A stretch of 64,000 nt of DNA from Sandaracinus sp. (lineage in GTDB: Bacteria; Myxococcota_A; Polyangia; Polyangiales; Houyiibacteriaceae): assembly GCA_020633125.1 (NCBI GenBank), contig JACKEH010000020.1, positions 1 to 64,000 on the forward strand, written 5' to 3'. This document shows positions 19,205-28,079 of this stretch, one piece after another. Below the pieces are notes generated by a model. The model was not told the origin of the DNA. It made no database searches and was given only the letters and a program-made list of their open reading frames with translations. Made by a program: the position numbers and the translations under genes. Each line of letters starts with the position of its first letter. Within the stretch, counting starts at the first letter, position 1.

Positions 19205-20431
19205 TCAGTCGAGGAGCTCGCGTTTGGGGAGCTGCGGGAGGACGGGCACCAACTTGCGGAGATGCTTCGTGAACGCGGTCATGGCGGCCGAGATCACTTC
19301 GTCGAGTTGCTCGAAGTCCTTTGGGCCCAAGGGGTTGTACCCGTGGGCCAGGATCGACTTGTTTCGCAGGGCGTGAAGCTGCATTCCCTCGCCGCCCTGC
19401 AAGCGCCGCCCCTGCTCGGCCAGCGGGCCGCCCAGCAATACGATTGCGTCCCACGCGCGCGCGTTGCCGAGGACCAAGCCACCGTTCTCCGCCGGAATCG
19501 CCAAGCCTTTCAATCGGGCGTTCTGCTCCGGTGTGACCGCCCCGGTCTCGATTCCGTGTTCGTGCATGAGATTCCACTGCGCGATTCCTTCCAGCGCACG
19601 GTATTAGAGGAGAACCGCGTCGTCGTGTCGCTCGGCCTCCGCGGGCCGTCGCGCTGCGTGCACGAGGTCCATGAGCACCAATGCGTGCCATTCGGGGTTC
19701 TTCTCTCGAGGTTCCTCGGAAGGGCCCGGGGCCGCGAGCACTCGGAGTGGCGGACAGCCATCGATGGACGAAGGACTCGAAGTGTTCGAGCGCTTCCGGA
19801 GCCTTCGCATGGTCGTTGGCGTCCCACGCGGCGAACCCGCGGCCAGGTTGCGCGCGCGTTTGAGGCGGTCATCCGTCGCGCTTGAGGGCGGTCACCGCAC
19901 TCGCGTAGGTAAAGCGATCCAAATGCGCCGTGGCCAGGGCGCTGCGGTGTCGGTCCCGAACCGGCTCGAGGCTCGCGTTCTGCGTCTCCGAGCCCATCGT
20001 CACCTTCACGAGGTCGCGACGCGGCCCGCCGACCACGGGGAGTCGTTCGACCTTCTCCGGTAGAACGCTTGCCGCGAGGACGACGCCGGAGGACATCAAC
20101 TTCGTCCCGCCCGAGTACTCGATGAGCGCCGTGTCTGGCACGGACTCGAGACACGAAACACAGCGGCGAAAGATCTCCCCCAAGTCGTCAGCGGGCACGC
20201 GGAGCTCTTCGAACGCTTCGCGGCCGAGTCCGGATGATTTCGCGATCTCGTCGAGCTTGGTGTACGAGCCCTTCTGTCCGGTCTGAGGGGCGTCCCCGCT
20301 GACCAGTGCGATGACTCGCGTCGCCCCGTGTTCCCGAATTGCCGTGATCAAGGTTCCGGCGAGCCACCCACCCTGAGGAGGAGGGTCTTCGTCAGTTGCA
20401 TTCCTTTCGGCGTCGCTTCCTCGGTCGTCAT
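19205..20431 (-). pseudogene. Broken CARF-HEPN protein (TIGR02710/Csm6-like CRISPR ring-nuclease family)
   Basis: Read on the minus strand, the pieces fit one protein. The N-terminus has LLLRVGGSPEP; after a one-base frame change come LITAIREHGATRVIALVSGD, the CARF signature IEYSGGTKLMSSGVVLAA and RFTYASAVTALK. An in-frame TGA (19869) follows, then AAWDANDHAKAPEALEHF, another frame change near 19.7 kb, DLVHAARR and RHDDAVLL. An in-frame TAA (19604-19606) precedes YRALEGIAQWNLM, and the end carries the HEPN motif LRNKSILAHG (R-x6-H). Csm6-type proteins bind cyclic oligoadenylate and cleave RNA. At least two frame changes and two stops make it non-functional as sequenced. It diverges from the DUF3800-protease operon. 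Confidence 0.75.
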
Positions 20432-20449
20432 CGGCGCGGCTGTTGTACC

Positions 20450-21541
20450 GTGCAGGACGTGAAGCGCTGGGAACTCTATGTCGACGAATCCGGCGAGCTG
20501 CAGGGAGACTCTTCGAGCGTCGTCGCGGGGGTTCTCTTTCGCCGCCCCGTTTCGCGTGAGGCGTTGCGAGACGCCCTCGACGTCGTCGCGACCGGACCCG
20601 TCGCGAAGCTGACCTACCCACTGCACGCGTCGTGGCTCCGGACGCCCGGCGGAGTCCTGGCGAGCTGGTTCGAAGGATCGGCGAACGAGCGCCTGACCGA
20701 GGTCGTGCGGGCGATGGGTGCGTCTGAGGCCCCACCGGTGCGGGGCTTTGCTGATGCGTTGTTGTCGGGCCGCGAGCCTTCCTACGAATCTCTGCCGGCC
20801 GCTCAGCGGTGGTTGAGCTCACACGACCGCGCGTTGCTCGGGTCGCTGAACGCCGAGTCCGATCGATTCGCAAACGCCATGAGGGCGCTCGGGCTCTTGC
20901 TCTCGCAGGAGGCCGATGCCGTCACCGTCGCCGTCGATGCGTCGACGGAGGGACTGGACGAAGGCGCCGAGCGAGGCGGCAATTACCTCGACCGATACCT
21001 CTCCGCCCTTCGTGCACTTCTCGAGCGCGTGGTGCTGTTGGCGCGCGCGTCCGACGTTCGTCGGGTCGAGGTGACGGTCGCAACGCGTGGGATCCGACTC
21101 TCGGGCATGGAACAGCGAATCGAGCTTCGAGTGGTCGACGTCGGGCACGCGGTACGCGACGCGATCGGGTATCCGGAACGCGACCACGTCGAGGGCTTCG
21201 AGTCTCGAGGGCTCAGGGTGGTCGTCGTCGATGTCCCGAAGTTCGACGCCCACGCGCATCCCGGCGTGGTGGTGGCCGACTTCGTCGCGAACCGCATGCG
21301 ACGACAAGTCGAGGGGGCGCCCTCGTGGGGTCGTCTGCGCGACGAGTCCGCTCGTGTGTTCGCGCTGCCGCTCGAAGTGACCTTGAAACCAGGGTGGCTG
21401 CCCTTGGTCGCTTGCGACGGTGAGCCTCGTCGCATCTTACGCGACGGGCTCCTCGGAGCAGCGGTCGGCGAACGTTTGGATGCCCTGCCGCCGTCGTGGC
21501 GGCGTGAGCAGGTGGCGCGCTGGCTCGAGGTGCCGCGATGA
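20450..21541 (+). CDS. DUF3800-like protein, first gene of protease operon
   Basis: About 363 residues from GTG 20450 (GTG 20459 is equally possible; no clear ribosome-binding site). It begins WELYVDESGELQG, the acidic D-E-S opening of DUF3800 proteins, and near the end has VVVADFVANRMRR, the conserved A-D-x-x-A block. DUF3800 is predicted to have an RNase H-like fold and is common in mobile and defence loci. Its stop overlaps the next ATG by 4 nt, the first of three such couplings in this operon. Activity on nucleic acid is inferred, not shown. Confidence 0.7.
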   Translation: MQDVKRWELYVDESGELQGDSSSVVAGVLFRRPVSREALRDALDVVATGPVAKLTYPLHASWLRTPGGVLASWFEGSANERLTEVVRAMGASEAPPVRGFADALLSGREPSYESLPAAQRWLSSHDRALLGSLNAESDRFANAMRALGLLLSQEADAVTVAVDASTEGLDEGAERGGNYLDRYLSALRALLERVVLLARASDVRRVEVTVATRGIRLSGMEQRIELRVVDVGHAVRDAIGYPERDHVEGFESRGLRVVVVDVPKFDAHAHPGVVVADFVANRMRRQVEGAPSWGRLRDESARVFALPLEVTLKPGWLPLVACDGEPRRILRDGLLGAAVGERLDALPPSWRREQVARWLEVPR

Positions 21542-22284
21542 GTCTCGAAACCGCCTTCGAGGCGCTACGAACCCAGGAGCGAATTCGACCGCCGGAGCAG
21601 CGAGCGCTGCTCGCGGAAATTCAGCGAATGGCCCAAACCCGGGTGAGGAAGGCGCTTCGGGAGGAGGTCGTGGCGTGGGTGCTTTCGAAGCTGTTCAGCC
21701 TTTCGCGCGCCGGGCAGCTCGACGAGGTCGAGCATCCCAACGCCTACGTGGCGAAGATGATCTCGAACCGAGCCGCCGACCTGTATCGGCAGCTCCGGAG
21801 CCGGGCACGCGCCGAGCAGCGACTGGCCGCGCGTGAGGCGACGGAGGCCACGACCTCGGAAGACGACTTCGACATCGCCAAGGTCGACCCCACTCGCGCT
21901 CGCGCGGCGGTTCGAGAGTGGACGGAGGACCTGCTCGACGGGGCGATGGCCTCCAAACCGAAGGCGCTCGCGGAGCGGTCCCGGGTGACGTTGGGCGAGG
22001 TGCTCGAGCTCGCGTTCGACAACGTCACGACCGAGGCTCTCGCGCTGCGGCAGGGGCTGACGCCCGAGGCGTCGGCGGCAGACCGCAAGCGCATCGTGAA
22101 CGCGGTCCACCAACGCCATCACCGACTTCGGGAGGTCTTGAAAGGAGAAGTCGAACGGCGGCTGGAGGCAGGTTCGATCGACGCGGCGACCCACGAAGCG
22201 TGGCTCGCGGGACTCGAAGCGCTGCGGCGGTGTCAGAACGGACCGAGCTCGGACGTCGGTGCCGAAGAGGATGGTGTGCGATGA
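21538..22284 (+). CDS. Sigma factor-like protein
   Basis: 248 residues. Residues about 35-92 resemble sigma70 region 2: VVAWVLSKLFSLSR, then HPNAYVAKMISNRAADLYRQLRSR, the typical NAYL-x-N-x-A-D-x-x-R block of ECF-type factors. The C-terminal half is helical and basic (RIVNAVHQRHHRLREVL) but is not a clear region 4. The ATG overlaps the DUF3800 stop and its own stop overlaps the next start (ATGA), so stoichiometric coupled translation is likely. The family assignment is moderate; it might be another DNA-binding helical protein. Confidence 0.6.
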   Translation: MSLETAFEALRTQERIRPPEQRALLAEIQRMAQTRVRKALREEVVAWVLSKLFSLSRAGQLDEVEHPNAYVAKMISNRAADLYRQLRSRARAEQRLAAREATEATTSEDDFDIAKVDPTRARAAVREWTEDLLDGAMASKPKALAERSRVTLGEVLELAFDNVTTEALALRQGLTPEASAADRKRIVNAVHQRHHRLREVLKGEVERRLEAGSIDAATHEAWLAGLEALRRCQNGPSSDVGAEEDGVR

Positions 22285-23303
22285 CCAAGAGCGCAGAAGA
22301 GCTTCGAGCCTTGCTCGGGTTGGGCTCGGACGAGGTGCTCTCGACCTGGGTCGAGCGGTCTCGGGTCACCGAAGGTCTCGCACGAGGCCTCAGTCTGGGG
22401 ACCGCACATGGGGTGAGCGAGTCGCTTCGCCAGGGCTTGGAGGACAACCCCGTCTTTCATCCGGAGCCCACGCTTTCTGCCGTCTTGCCTGGAACGCGGT
22501 TCTGGGACGGCGATGCTCAGGTGCTTTCGTTCGAGGCGCCGTTGGTTTCCGCGAGCGGGGCCGTCGAGGGCCGCGGCGAGACGACGTTGCTGGACGCGTC
22601 CGAGGGCGAGTCGACCCTCGTTTTCGGAACCGACGACGGGCGTGTGCTCGTGCATGTCGTCGGGGGCGTGGTTCGTGTTCTGCGTGGCGCGCGAGGGTTG
22701 CAGTTCGAGGCCCCGACGGATCCCGTCGTCGACGTCCCGGAGCTCTCGTTCTTGCTCGGAGAGTTCGATGTGTCGGGTTGGCTGCGCACGCGGCTCGAGG
22801 CCGCCGCGGCCGCGCCCGTGTGGCATCAGCGCGTTTCGACGGTCGGGCTGTTGGCGCGGCTCGGCTTCGACGCAGCGGCAGACGAACGAGCGTGGAGCCA
22901 CGCGCTGCACGAAGGCGACGAGACGCCCGAGGACCGGTGCCTCGCGTTCGCGCGGGCGTGCGACGCCTCGGTGTTGGAAGTGTTGGAGTCGGTGGTGCTC
23001 GATCGTTGCGGCGAGCTCTCCGAGCGTCTGCGGATGTTGCCGACACTTCTGCACGAAGGAAGCGTGGCGTCGTTCGAGGCACATGCGATCGCCGAGACAC
23101 GAGACGAGCTCGAGTCGCTTCGCGCGGTGCTGCGTGCGGCGCGCCGCCCTTTGGTCGCTTCACGCCTGCGTGAGCTCGACGCATTCGCCGCGACGTGGGC
23201 CACCACCCTCGATTCGATCGAGGGCGCGCGTCTCGAGGGAGAGTTCGGGAACGCGGTGGCGGTCGCGTCGCCCGGTGCGTGGTGGGCACCGAGGCTTTCG
23301 TGA
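22281..23303 (+). CDS. Uncharacterised protein between sigma-like and Lon-like genes
   Basis: 340 residues, no recognised family. The N-terminal about 60 residues are helical (SAEELRALLGLGSDEVL). A beta-rich middle (residues about 60-165) includes SFEAPLVSASGAVEG and VLVHVVGGVVRVLRG. The C-terminal half is an alpha-helical array (LSERLRMLPTLLHE, RDELESLRAVLRAARRP). Start and stop overlap both neighbours by 4 nt. By position it could be the partner of the sigma-like protein (anti-sigma) or the substrate of the protease; this is inference only. Confidence 0.6.
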   Translation: MTKSAEELRALLGLGSDEVLSTWVERSRVTEGLARGLSLGTAHGVSESLRQGLEDNPVFHPEPTLSAVLPGTRFWDGDAQVLSFEAPLVSASGAVEGRGETTLLDASEGESTLVFGTDDGRVLVHVVGGVVRVLRGARGLQFEAPTDPVVDVPELSFLLGEFDVSGWLRTRLEAAAAAPVWHQRVSTVGLLARLGFDAAADERAWSHALHEGDETPEDRCLAFARACDASVLEVLESVVLDRCGELSERLRMLPTLLHEGSVASFEAHAIAETRDELESLRAVLRAARRPLVASRLRELDAFAATWATTLDSIEGARLEGEFGNAVAVASPGAWWAPRLS

Positions 23304-24970
23304 GAAGCCTCGGGGACGCGCTGCGTGCGGCCGAGGCCGGGGACTCGACGGCGCGACAACTCGTGGCGCGAGTCACGCGCCACGCCATCTCCGCCAGTCC
23401 CGTCGCGAGCTCGAGCACGCTCGAAGCGGGCGAGGCTTGGCTCGTCGGCGTGCAGGGCACCCACGGCGAGATTTGGCGCCTCCGACCGGAGCGACCCGAC
23501 TCGATTCGCGGATCGGCGCCGTTGGTCGGGGACGCGCTGCGGGCGGCGAACCTCGTGTCGTGGTTGGTGCGCCGCGACGTGCCCAGCTTCGGTCGCCCCG
23601 TGCCTCGCACGCGGTGGGAGGCGCTGCCCGTGTCGCCTGTGGCAGAGCCTGGGCGTGCGGTGGCGTTGGACGGTGCGTCGTACGGGCTGGCGCTCTTCGG
23701 CGCCGCGGCGTCTCGTGAGCTGCAGCTCCCGCCGCCCTCCGATGCCGTCTCGCTCGGGGTGGTCGAAGTCGACGGTCGCGTGGGGCATGTCGACGGTCTC
23801 GTGGAGAAGCTCGACGTGCTCCGTGCTTGGGCGCCGGGGCTGCGGCGTGTGTTCGTCGCCGCCTCGCAAGCCGACGAGGTGCGACGACGGCTCGTCGGAG
23901 TCGAAGTGATCCCCGTGACGACGGTGGCCGAGGTTCTCGACCGCAGCTTTCCGAACCTCGAAGACCAGCTCGTCGCACGTTGGGCGAACGCGCCCGAGGC
24001 ACGGCGACGGGCGGTGTGGCTCTTGTCCCGATCGGCCCTTCACGGAGACTCGACCTTCGGGTGGGGGGGCGTCGCCCGAACCGCGCGTGTGCTCCTCGAC
24101 AGCGGAGCGACGTCCGAAGAGGAGCGATCGCGGTTGCAGCTCGCCTACGCGATCGCGATGCGTCACCAAACCAACGAAGGCGTGCTCGAGTGGCCGACCG
24201 ATGCGCGCCTCGCCGAGCTCCCGCGTCCCTTGCGGCTCTCGTTGGTGGCCCACGTCGTCCAATCCCAGGCCGACGGAGGAAACGACGGAATCGAGGCGAC
24301 GTTGGCGCGCGCCGAGGCGTACGTCGCACCGCGCCTCGAGCGGCACGCCGAAGACCTCAAACTCCTCGGTGCTCTCGGTCGCCTGGCCGCGTTCGTCGAC
24401 TTGGAACGGGCCTGCCGCTACCTCGAAGAAGCCATCGAGGGTTGGCAGGCGATCGAGCGCATCGAAGAGACGAGCCATTCGCTGTGTGAGGCCCTCCGAC
24501 TCCGCGGGCTCGCCGGTGGCAGCGACGCTCCGCTTCGTCGTGTGGCTGCGGAGCTTCTCGTGGTTCCGGGCGTCTCGGCGGAGACGGGGGCGTACGTGCG
24601 TTGTGCGCTTGGTGTCGCATCCGCGCTTCGAGGCGAGTACGAGGCCGCGTTGGAAGAGCTCGTCGACGCAGAGCTCTGGCATGCGGCGCCAAAGCACTTG
24701 CGAGCCCGGCGCTTGCGTTGGTTGGCGCGGACGTTCGATGCCCTGGGAGAACGAGAGCGCGCCGCCGAGTGTGGTCGGCAACTCGCCGAGCTCGACTCCA
24801 CGTCGTCGGTGCTCTGGAGTCTTTCGTGCGCGGAACCGGGTGACGTCGAGAATTGGGTGGAGCGCCTTCGCGCGGAACCGTCCGCGGCTGCCATCGTTCG
24901 CCGGCTCGCCGTCCACCCGCAACGACGTGAGCCGTTGCACGCGTGGCTGCTCGACGCGTACCCCTACTGA
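23300..24970 (+). CDS. Lon-like (S16) serine-lysine protease with helical-repeat C-terminus
   Basis: 556 residues from GTG 23300, chosen because GTGA overlaps the preceding stop as elsewhere in the operon. Residues about 115-217 match the Lon proteolytic domain: LDGASYGLALFGAAAS carries the nucleophile Ser127 (DGPSAG in Lon), and VSLGVVEVDGRVGHVDGLVEKL carries Lys170. The Ser-Lys distance of 43 residues equals that of E. coli Lon (679 and 722). No AAA+ module is present. Residues 220-556 form TPR-like helical hairpins (RRYLEEAIEGWQAIERIEE-like units), suited to substrate recruitment. A regulatory protease acting within this operon is likely. Confidence 0.72.
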   Translation: MRSLGDALRAAEAGDSTARQLVARVTRHAISASPVASSSTLEAGEAWLVGVQGTHGEIWRLRPERPDSIRGSAPLVGDALRAANLVSWLVRRDVPSFGRPVPRTRWEALPVSPVAEPGRAVALDGASYGLALFGAAASRELQLPPPSDAVSLGVVEVDGRVGHVDGLVEKLDVLRAWAPGLRRVFVAASQADEVRRRLVGVEVIPVTTVAEVLDRSFPNLEDQLVARWANAPEARRRAVWLLSRSALHGDSTFGWGGVARTARVLLDSGATSEEERSRLQLAYAIAMRHQTNEGVLEWPTDARLAELPRPLRLSLVAHVVQSQADGGNDGIEATLARAEAYVAPRLERHAEDLKLLGALGRLAAFVDLERACRYLEEAIEGWQAIERIEETSHSLCEALRLRGLAGGSDAPLRRVAAELLVVPGVSAETGAYVRCALGVASALRGEYEAALEELVDAELWHAAPKHLRARRLRWLARTFDALGERERAAECGRQLAELDSTSSVLWSLSCAEPGDVENWVERLRAEPSAAAIVRRLAVHPQRREPLHAWLLDAYPY

Positions 24971-25060
24971 GCTCCTGCGACGAGGAAGGGGCGGGGGTCC
25001 ACCAGGTCGGACTCCTTCCACATCTGTCAGAGCTCGAGGTCGAGGCGCGTCTTCGACCCC

Positions 25061-25882
25061 ATGAAGCACGATCCCTCCTCCGAACGGCCGTGGATGCGGC
25101 ACCTCCCCGACTCCCGCGGAATGCTTCCGAACGGTGAGCCCGTGCCGCGTACCGACCCTGGAGGCTCCTTCGACGCTCCCGTGGCTTTTCTCGGGGTGTA
25201 TCCAGCTGCCGCGGTCGCGCCGGCGAACGTCGGCGAGCGCCGGATGAACCTGCCGGTGCGAGTCGAGCGTACGTCGTTCGAGCTCGGCGTGTCCGCGTCG
25301 GCGAACGAGTTGGACGACCGCTACCTCGGGCCGTTGGGCCTCGACCGTGCGTCGATCCTCACGCTCGACCTGATGCCCTACTTCCTGGCGAACACGCGCA
25401 AGTCGAAGGGGCGCTCGATGGCCACGAACCTTCGCGAGGCCGAGCTCGCGTACGGACGATCGTTCGGCATCGCCGCTCGTCCGTCACCGGCCCGGCTCGT
25501 CGAGCTCGCGCGCCGCATGACGGGCAACGTCGAGCGACTCACGGACTACTTCGCACGCTCGAAGGCCAAGCTCCTCTTCACGCTCGGCAGCGAGGCTGCT
25601 GCGTTCGTACGTGGGGCGACCTATGCCGCCGTGAACCGCGAGGCGCGCATGCTCTTCTACTCGGCTCCCGTCGAGCTCGACGTGTTGGGAACCCGCCGCT
25701 TGGTCGTCCACCTTGCCCATCCGGGCATTCTGATGAGCGGCAAGGGCCGGGCCTCGGATTGGCCGGAGCGCCACGTGCGTTGGTGCGCGAGCGAGGGGCG
25801 AGACGTCGTCGATGCGACCTTGCGCCGACGCAACGAGCGGCTCGCCAGGGAAGGGTGGACGGCCCTTCGGCGTTCCCGCTGA
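25061..25882 (+). CDS. Uracil-DNA glycosylase superfamily-like protein
   Basis: 273 residues. VAFLGVYPAAAV near residue 42 resembles motif 1 of UDG-like folds (vGxxPG), LLFTLGSEAAAFV the central LGxxA strand, and VVHLAHPGILM the terminal HPG/HPS motif. The catalytic Asp/Asn cannot be identified with confidence, so this may be a non-glycosylase member. It follows the Lon-like gene by about 90 bp on the same strand and may belong to the same unit. Confidence 0.5.
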   Translation: MKHDPSSERPWMRHLPDSRGMLPNGEPVPRTDPGGSFDAPVAFLGVYPAAAVAPANVGERRMNLPVRVERTSFELGVSASANELDDRYLGPLGLDRASILTLDLMPYFLANTRKSKGRSMATNLREAELAYGRSFGIAARPSPARLVELARRMTGNVERLTDYFARSKAKLLFTLGSEAAAFVRGATYAAVNREARMLFYSAPVELDVLGTRRLVVHLAHPGILMSGKGRASDWPERHVRWCASEGRDVVDATLRRRNERLAREGWTALRRSR

Positions 25883-25911
25883 GCCGATTTCCGTTGGCGC
25901 CGCCCGCGAGT

Positions 25912-27498
25912 TCAACGCCAGTCGAACACGCGCCACCGCTTCGCGAACGCGTCGCTTGGATTCGTCGTTCGTCCGCGCACGTACACGCCGCGTTCTTCGA
26001 GCCGTCGCCAGGCTTCGGCGCCGTTGCCTCCCGCCGCGCGGCGCGCTTCCCACAGGTAGCGCGCTTCCCAGCGTTGGAGGAGAGGCAGCTCGTCCCAGAC
26101 GCCGGGCGCGAGAGCCTCTCGGACCGGGGCCCACTCGTCCTCGTCCGCCGACGCACTCGAGCCGCGTTCGTCCCAGCTCTGGCGGAGGCGCGCGAGCTCG
26201 ACGCTCAGCTCGCGTGACGTGAGCATCACGCGACCGCTGGCCTCGGGCGCGTACTTCTGCGCCGCCCACGCGTCGAACGCGAGGCGTTCCGCCGACTGCT
26301 GCACGTCGCGGTGGTTCCAGGACCACGGGGCGTCGTCGTCGAACGCGAGCTTGGCGAGGTCGAGCCACGCGCGGCGCTCGAAGTGGAAGCTGGCGTTCTC
26401 GAACGCGGAGCGAATCGAGATGAGGTAGCGGAGGTAGGCGGCGAGCACGCGGTGTCGCGCCGCTCGGAAGGGCGAGAGCTTCACGACGTGGGTCGAGATG
26501 CGGGCGAGGAGGTCTTCTCGGAAGGCGCCCTCGCGAACGCGTGCGTGAAGGTCGCGATGGGTGGCGAACACGAAACGCACCGAGGCGGTCTCGCGTTTGG
26601 TCGCGCCCACGGGACGGAAGTGGCACCGGAACTTCTCGTCGAGCTGGAGGACGTCGAGCAGCTTGCCCTGAAGGGGCAGCGGCATCTCGCCGATCTCGTC
26701 GAGGAAGAGGGTGCCCCCGTCGCACTCTCTGATCAGACCGGGCTTGTCGGTGGCGGCGCCGGAGAAGGCGCCTTTCTTGTAACCGAAGAGCTCGCTCTCC
26801 AAGAGGTGCTCGGGCAATGCCGCGCAGTTCACCTCGCCGAAGCGATCGGTGCGCCGCGGATTCCATCGCTCGTGCAGCGCACGCGCGCGATGCGATTTGC
26901 CGGTGCCGCTCTCGCCCACGAGCAGCAAGGAGCGTCCTTTGGGGAGCTTGCCGTAGTGGTCGAGCTCTTCGCGGAGGCTTCGTGTGCCTTCGCGTTTGTC
27001 CAAGATGCGCGTGGACTCCGGCTGGCCGCGTTCGTTCAGCCAGAGCGCCCAGGTCTCGAGACCGAGGATGCCGCAGAGCTCGACGAGGGCCGCGATCTGC
27101 GCGGGGGTGCCGGACTCGAAGCCGACCCCGACCGGGCCCGTGCAGCGGCGCAGGCGCGCGACGACGCTCTTCTCGTTCGGCGCGCTGGGATCGCCGAGTT
27201 GGGCGAGCACGGCGTCGACGTCGTACGGGTCCGAAGGGGTTGCGACGGCCTCGAGCTCGAGGCGCGAGACCCTGGAGTCACCTCGTGCGCTCTTGGCCGC
27301 GGCCTCGACTTGCTTCGCCACCGTCTCGGGCGCGATGTCGCCCGGTCGCACCTCGGCGTGTTTGTCGAAGAGGACGAACACGCGTTGAGGCTTGGCCAGC
27401 GGCTTGGCGGTCGACGACGCCATCGTCACCGCGGGCATCGACTTGCCGCGGGCGTTGCGTCGCACGCCACCGAAGACGAAGAGGTCGGGAGCGATCAT
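25912..27498 (-). CDS. RtcR-like sigma54 AAA+ activator with divergent sensor domain
   Basis: 528 residues from ATG 27498; a TTG 39 nt upstream is possible but lies in the operator. The N-terminal about 170 residues have a Rossmann-like pattern (RVFVLFDKHAEV, GVGFESGTPAQIAALVELC), the last resembling the CARF signature of RtcR. The AAA+ domain has Walker A GESGTGKS (195-202), GAFSGA instead of GAFTGA (243-248), Walker B GGTLFLDEIGE (261-271) and a FREDLLARI segment. There is no Fis-type HTH at the C-terminus, as in RtcR. The Ser-for-Thr change in the sigma54-contact loop is conservative but notable. It is convergent with the UDG-like gene and diverges from a small gene. Confidence 0.85.
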   Translation of the reverse strand: MIAPDLFVFGGVRRNARGKSMPAVTMASSTAKPLAKPQRVFVLFDKHAEVRPGDIAPETVAKQVEAAAKSARGDSRVSRLELEAVATPSDPYDVDAVLAQLGDPSAPNEKSVVARLRRCTGPVGVGFESGTPAQIAALVELCGILGLETWALWLNERGQPESTRILDKREGTRSLREELDHYGKLPKGRSLLLVGESGTGKSHRARALHERWNPRRTDRFGEVNCAALPEHLLESELFGYKKGAFSGAATDKPGLIRECDGGTLFLDEIGEMPLPLQGKLLDVLQLDEKFRCHFRPVGATKRETASVRFVFATHRDLHARVREGAFREDLLARISTHVVKLSPFRAARHRVLAAYLRYLISIRSAFENASFHFERRAWLDLAKLAFDDDAPWSWNHRDVQQSAERLAFDAWAAQKYAPEASGRVMLTSRELSVELARLRQSWDERGSSASADEDEWAPVREALAPGVWDELPLLQRWEARYLWEARRAAGGNGAEAWRRLEERGVYVRGRTTNPSDAFAKRWRVFDWR

Positions 27499-27506
27499 CG
27501 CACTAA

Positions 27507-27535
27507 GTCTATCATCGATAGCGGATGCGATAGAC
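27507..27535. promoter_or_regulatory. Nested palindromic operator upstream of AAA+ activator
   Basis: GTCTATC ... GATAGAC is a 7-bp perfect inverted repeat with a 15-bp spacer, and CTATC-ATC-GATAG (27509-27521) is nested inside it. The element is AT-rich against its surroundings and lies 9-37 bp upstream of the activator's ATG, where a repressor or autoregulator would bind. Confidence 0.5.
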
Positions 27536-27588
27536 AAGCGTCGACGAGTGGGCCGGATGCGCTGCGATTGTGAACGCAGAGGCTCGGC

Positions 27589-28029
27589 ATGTTGCCTGCT
27601 CTATCCGCGGGCATGCACCCCTCCACCGCCGCCCTCCGCCTTCAAACCTCCCTCGACTTCGAGGCCCCGACGCCGCGCTTCGTGCCGCGGCTCGTCCCCG
27701 TCGTTCCTCCGACTCCGCCCAAGCCGGAGTGGTCGCCCGGCGCTCTCCTCGCCCGCGTCCGCGCGATGCGCGAGGTGCCCGACGAGCTGGTCGCACGTCT
27801 GCGTGTGGCCCTCGAAGAAGCCGAGACGCGTGTCTCGTGCGCACGCACCGAGGCGCAGCGAGACGAGCTCGCGCTCGCGCTCGCCGAGGCGCTTCGACGT
27901 CCGCCCCTCTCCGCGCTCTGCGCCGTCTCGCCCACCAACGTGACGCTGGTCGTGGTGTCCTCGGGCCCGGTCCCGAAGGAGCGTCCCGACGACCTCGACG
28001 CTTGGGACTACGAGATGGAGCTCGACTGA
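27589..28029 (+). CDS. Hypothetical protein divergent from AAA+ activator
   Basis: 146 residues from ATG 27589; ATG 27613 (MHPSTAAL) is an alternative. The N-terminal half is Pro-rich (RLVPVVPPTPPKPEW). A helical middle (MREVPDELVARLRVALEEAETRV, in part) is followed by a strand-rich end (TNVTLVVVSSGPVP) and an acidic tail (DDLDAWDYEMELD). I do not recognise the family. It shares the 90-bp operator region with the activator and so may be its target. Confidence 0.5.
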   Translation: MLPALSAGMHPSTAALRLQTSLDFEAPTPRFVPRLVPVVPPTPPKPEWSPGALLARVRAMREVPDELVARLRVALEEAETRVSCARTEAQRDELALALAEALRRPPLSALCAVSPTNVTLVVVSSGPVPKERPDDLDAWDYEMELD

Positions 28030-28079
28030 CACCCTCCTCGTGCGTCGGCGCATCGAGGAGGGTGAAAGCGCCGCGAATC

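Noticed and set aside
18000..25000. Prophage next to tRNA-Gly
   Set aside because: No capsid, terminase, tail or lysis genes; only a recombinase fragment is present.
27586..27599. GG-N10-GC sigma54-like element before the gene at 27589
   Set aside because: Only a partial match (CGGCAT, CTGCT) and overlaps the proposed start; such matches are frequent by chance in GC-rich DNA.
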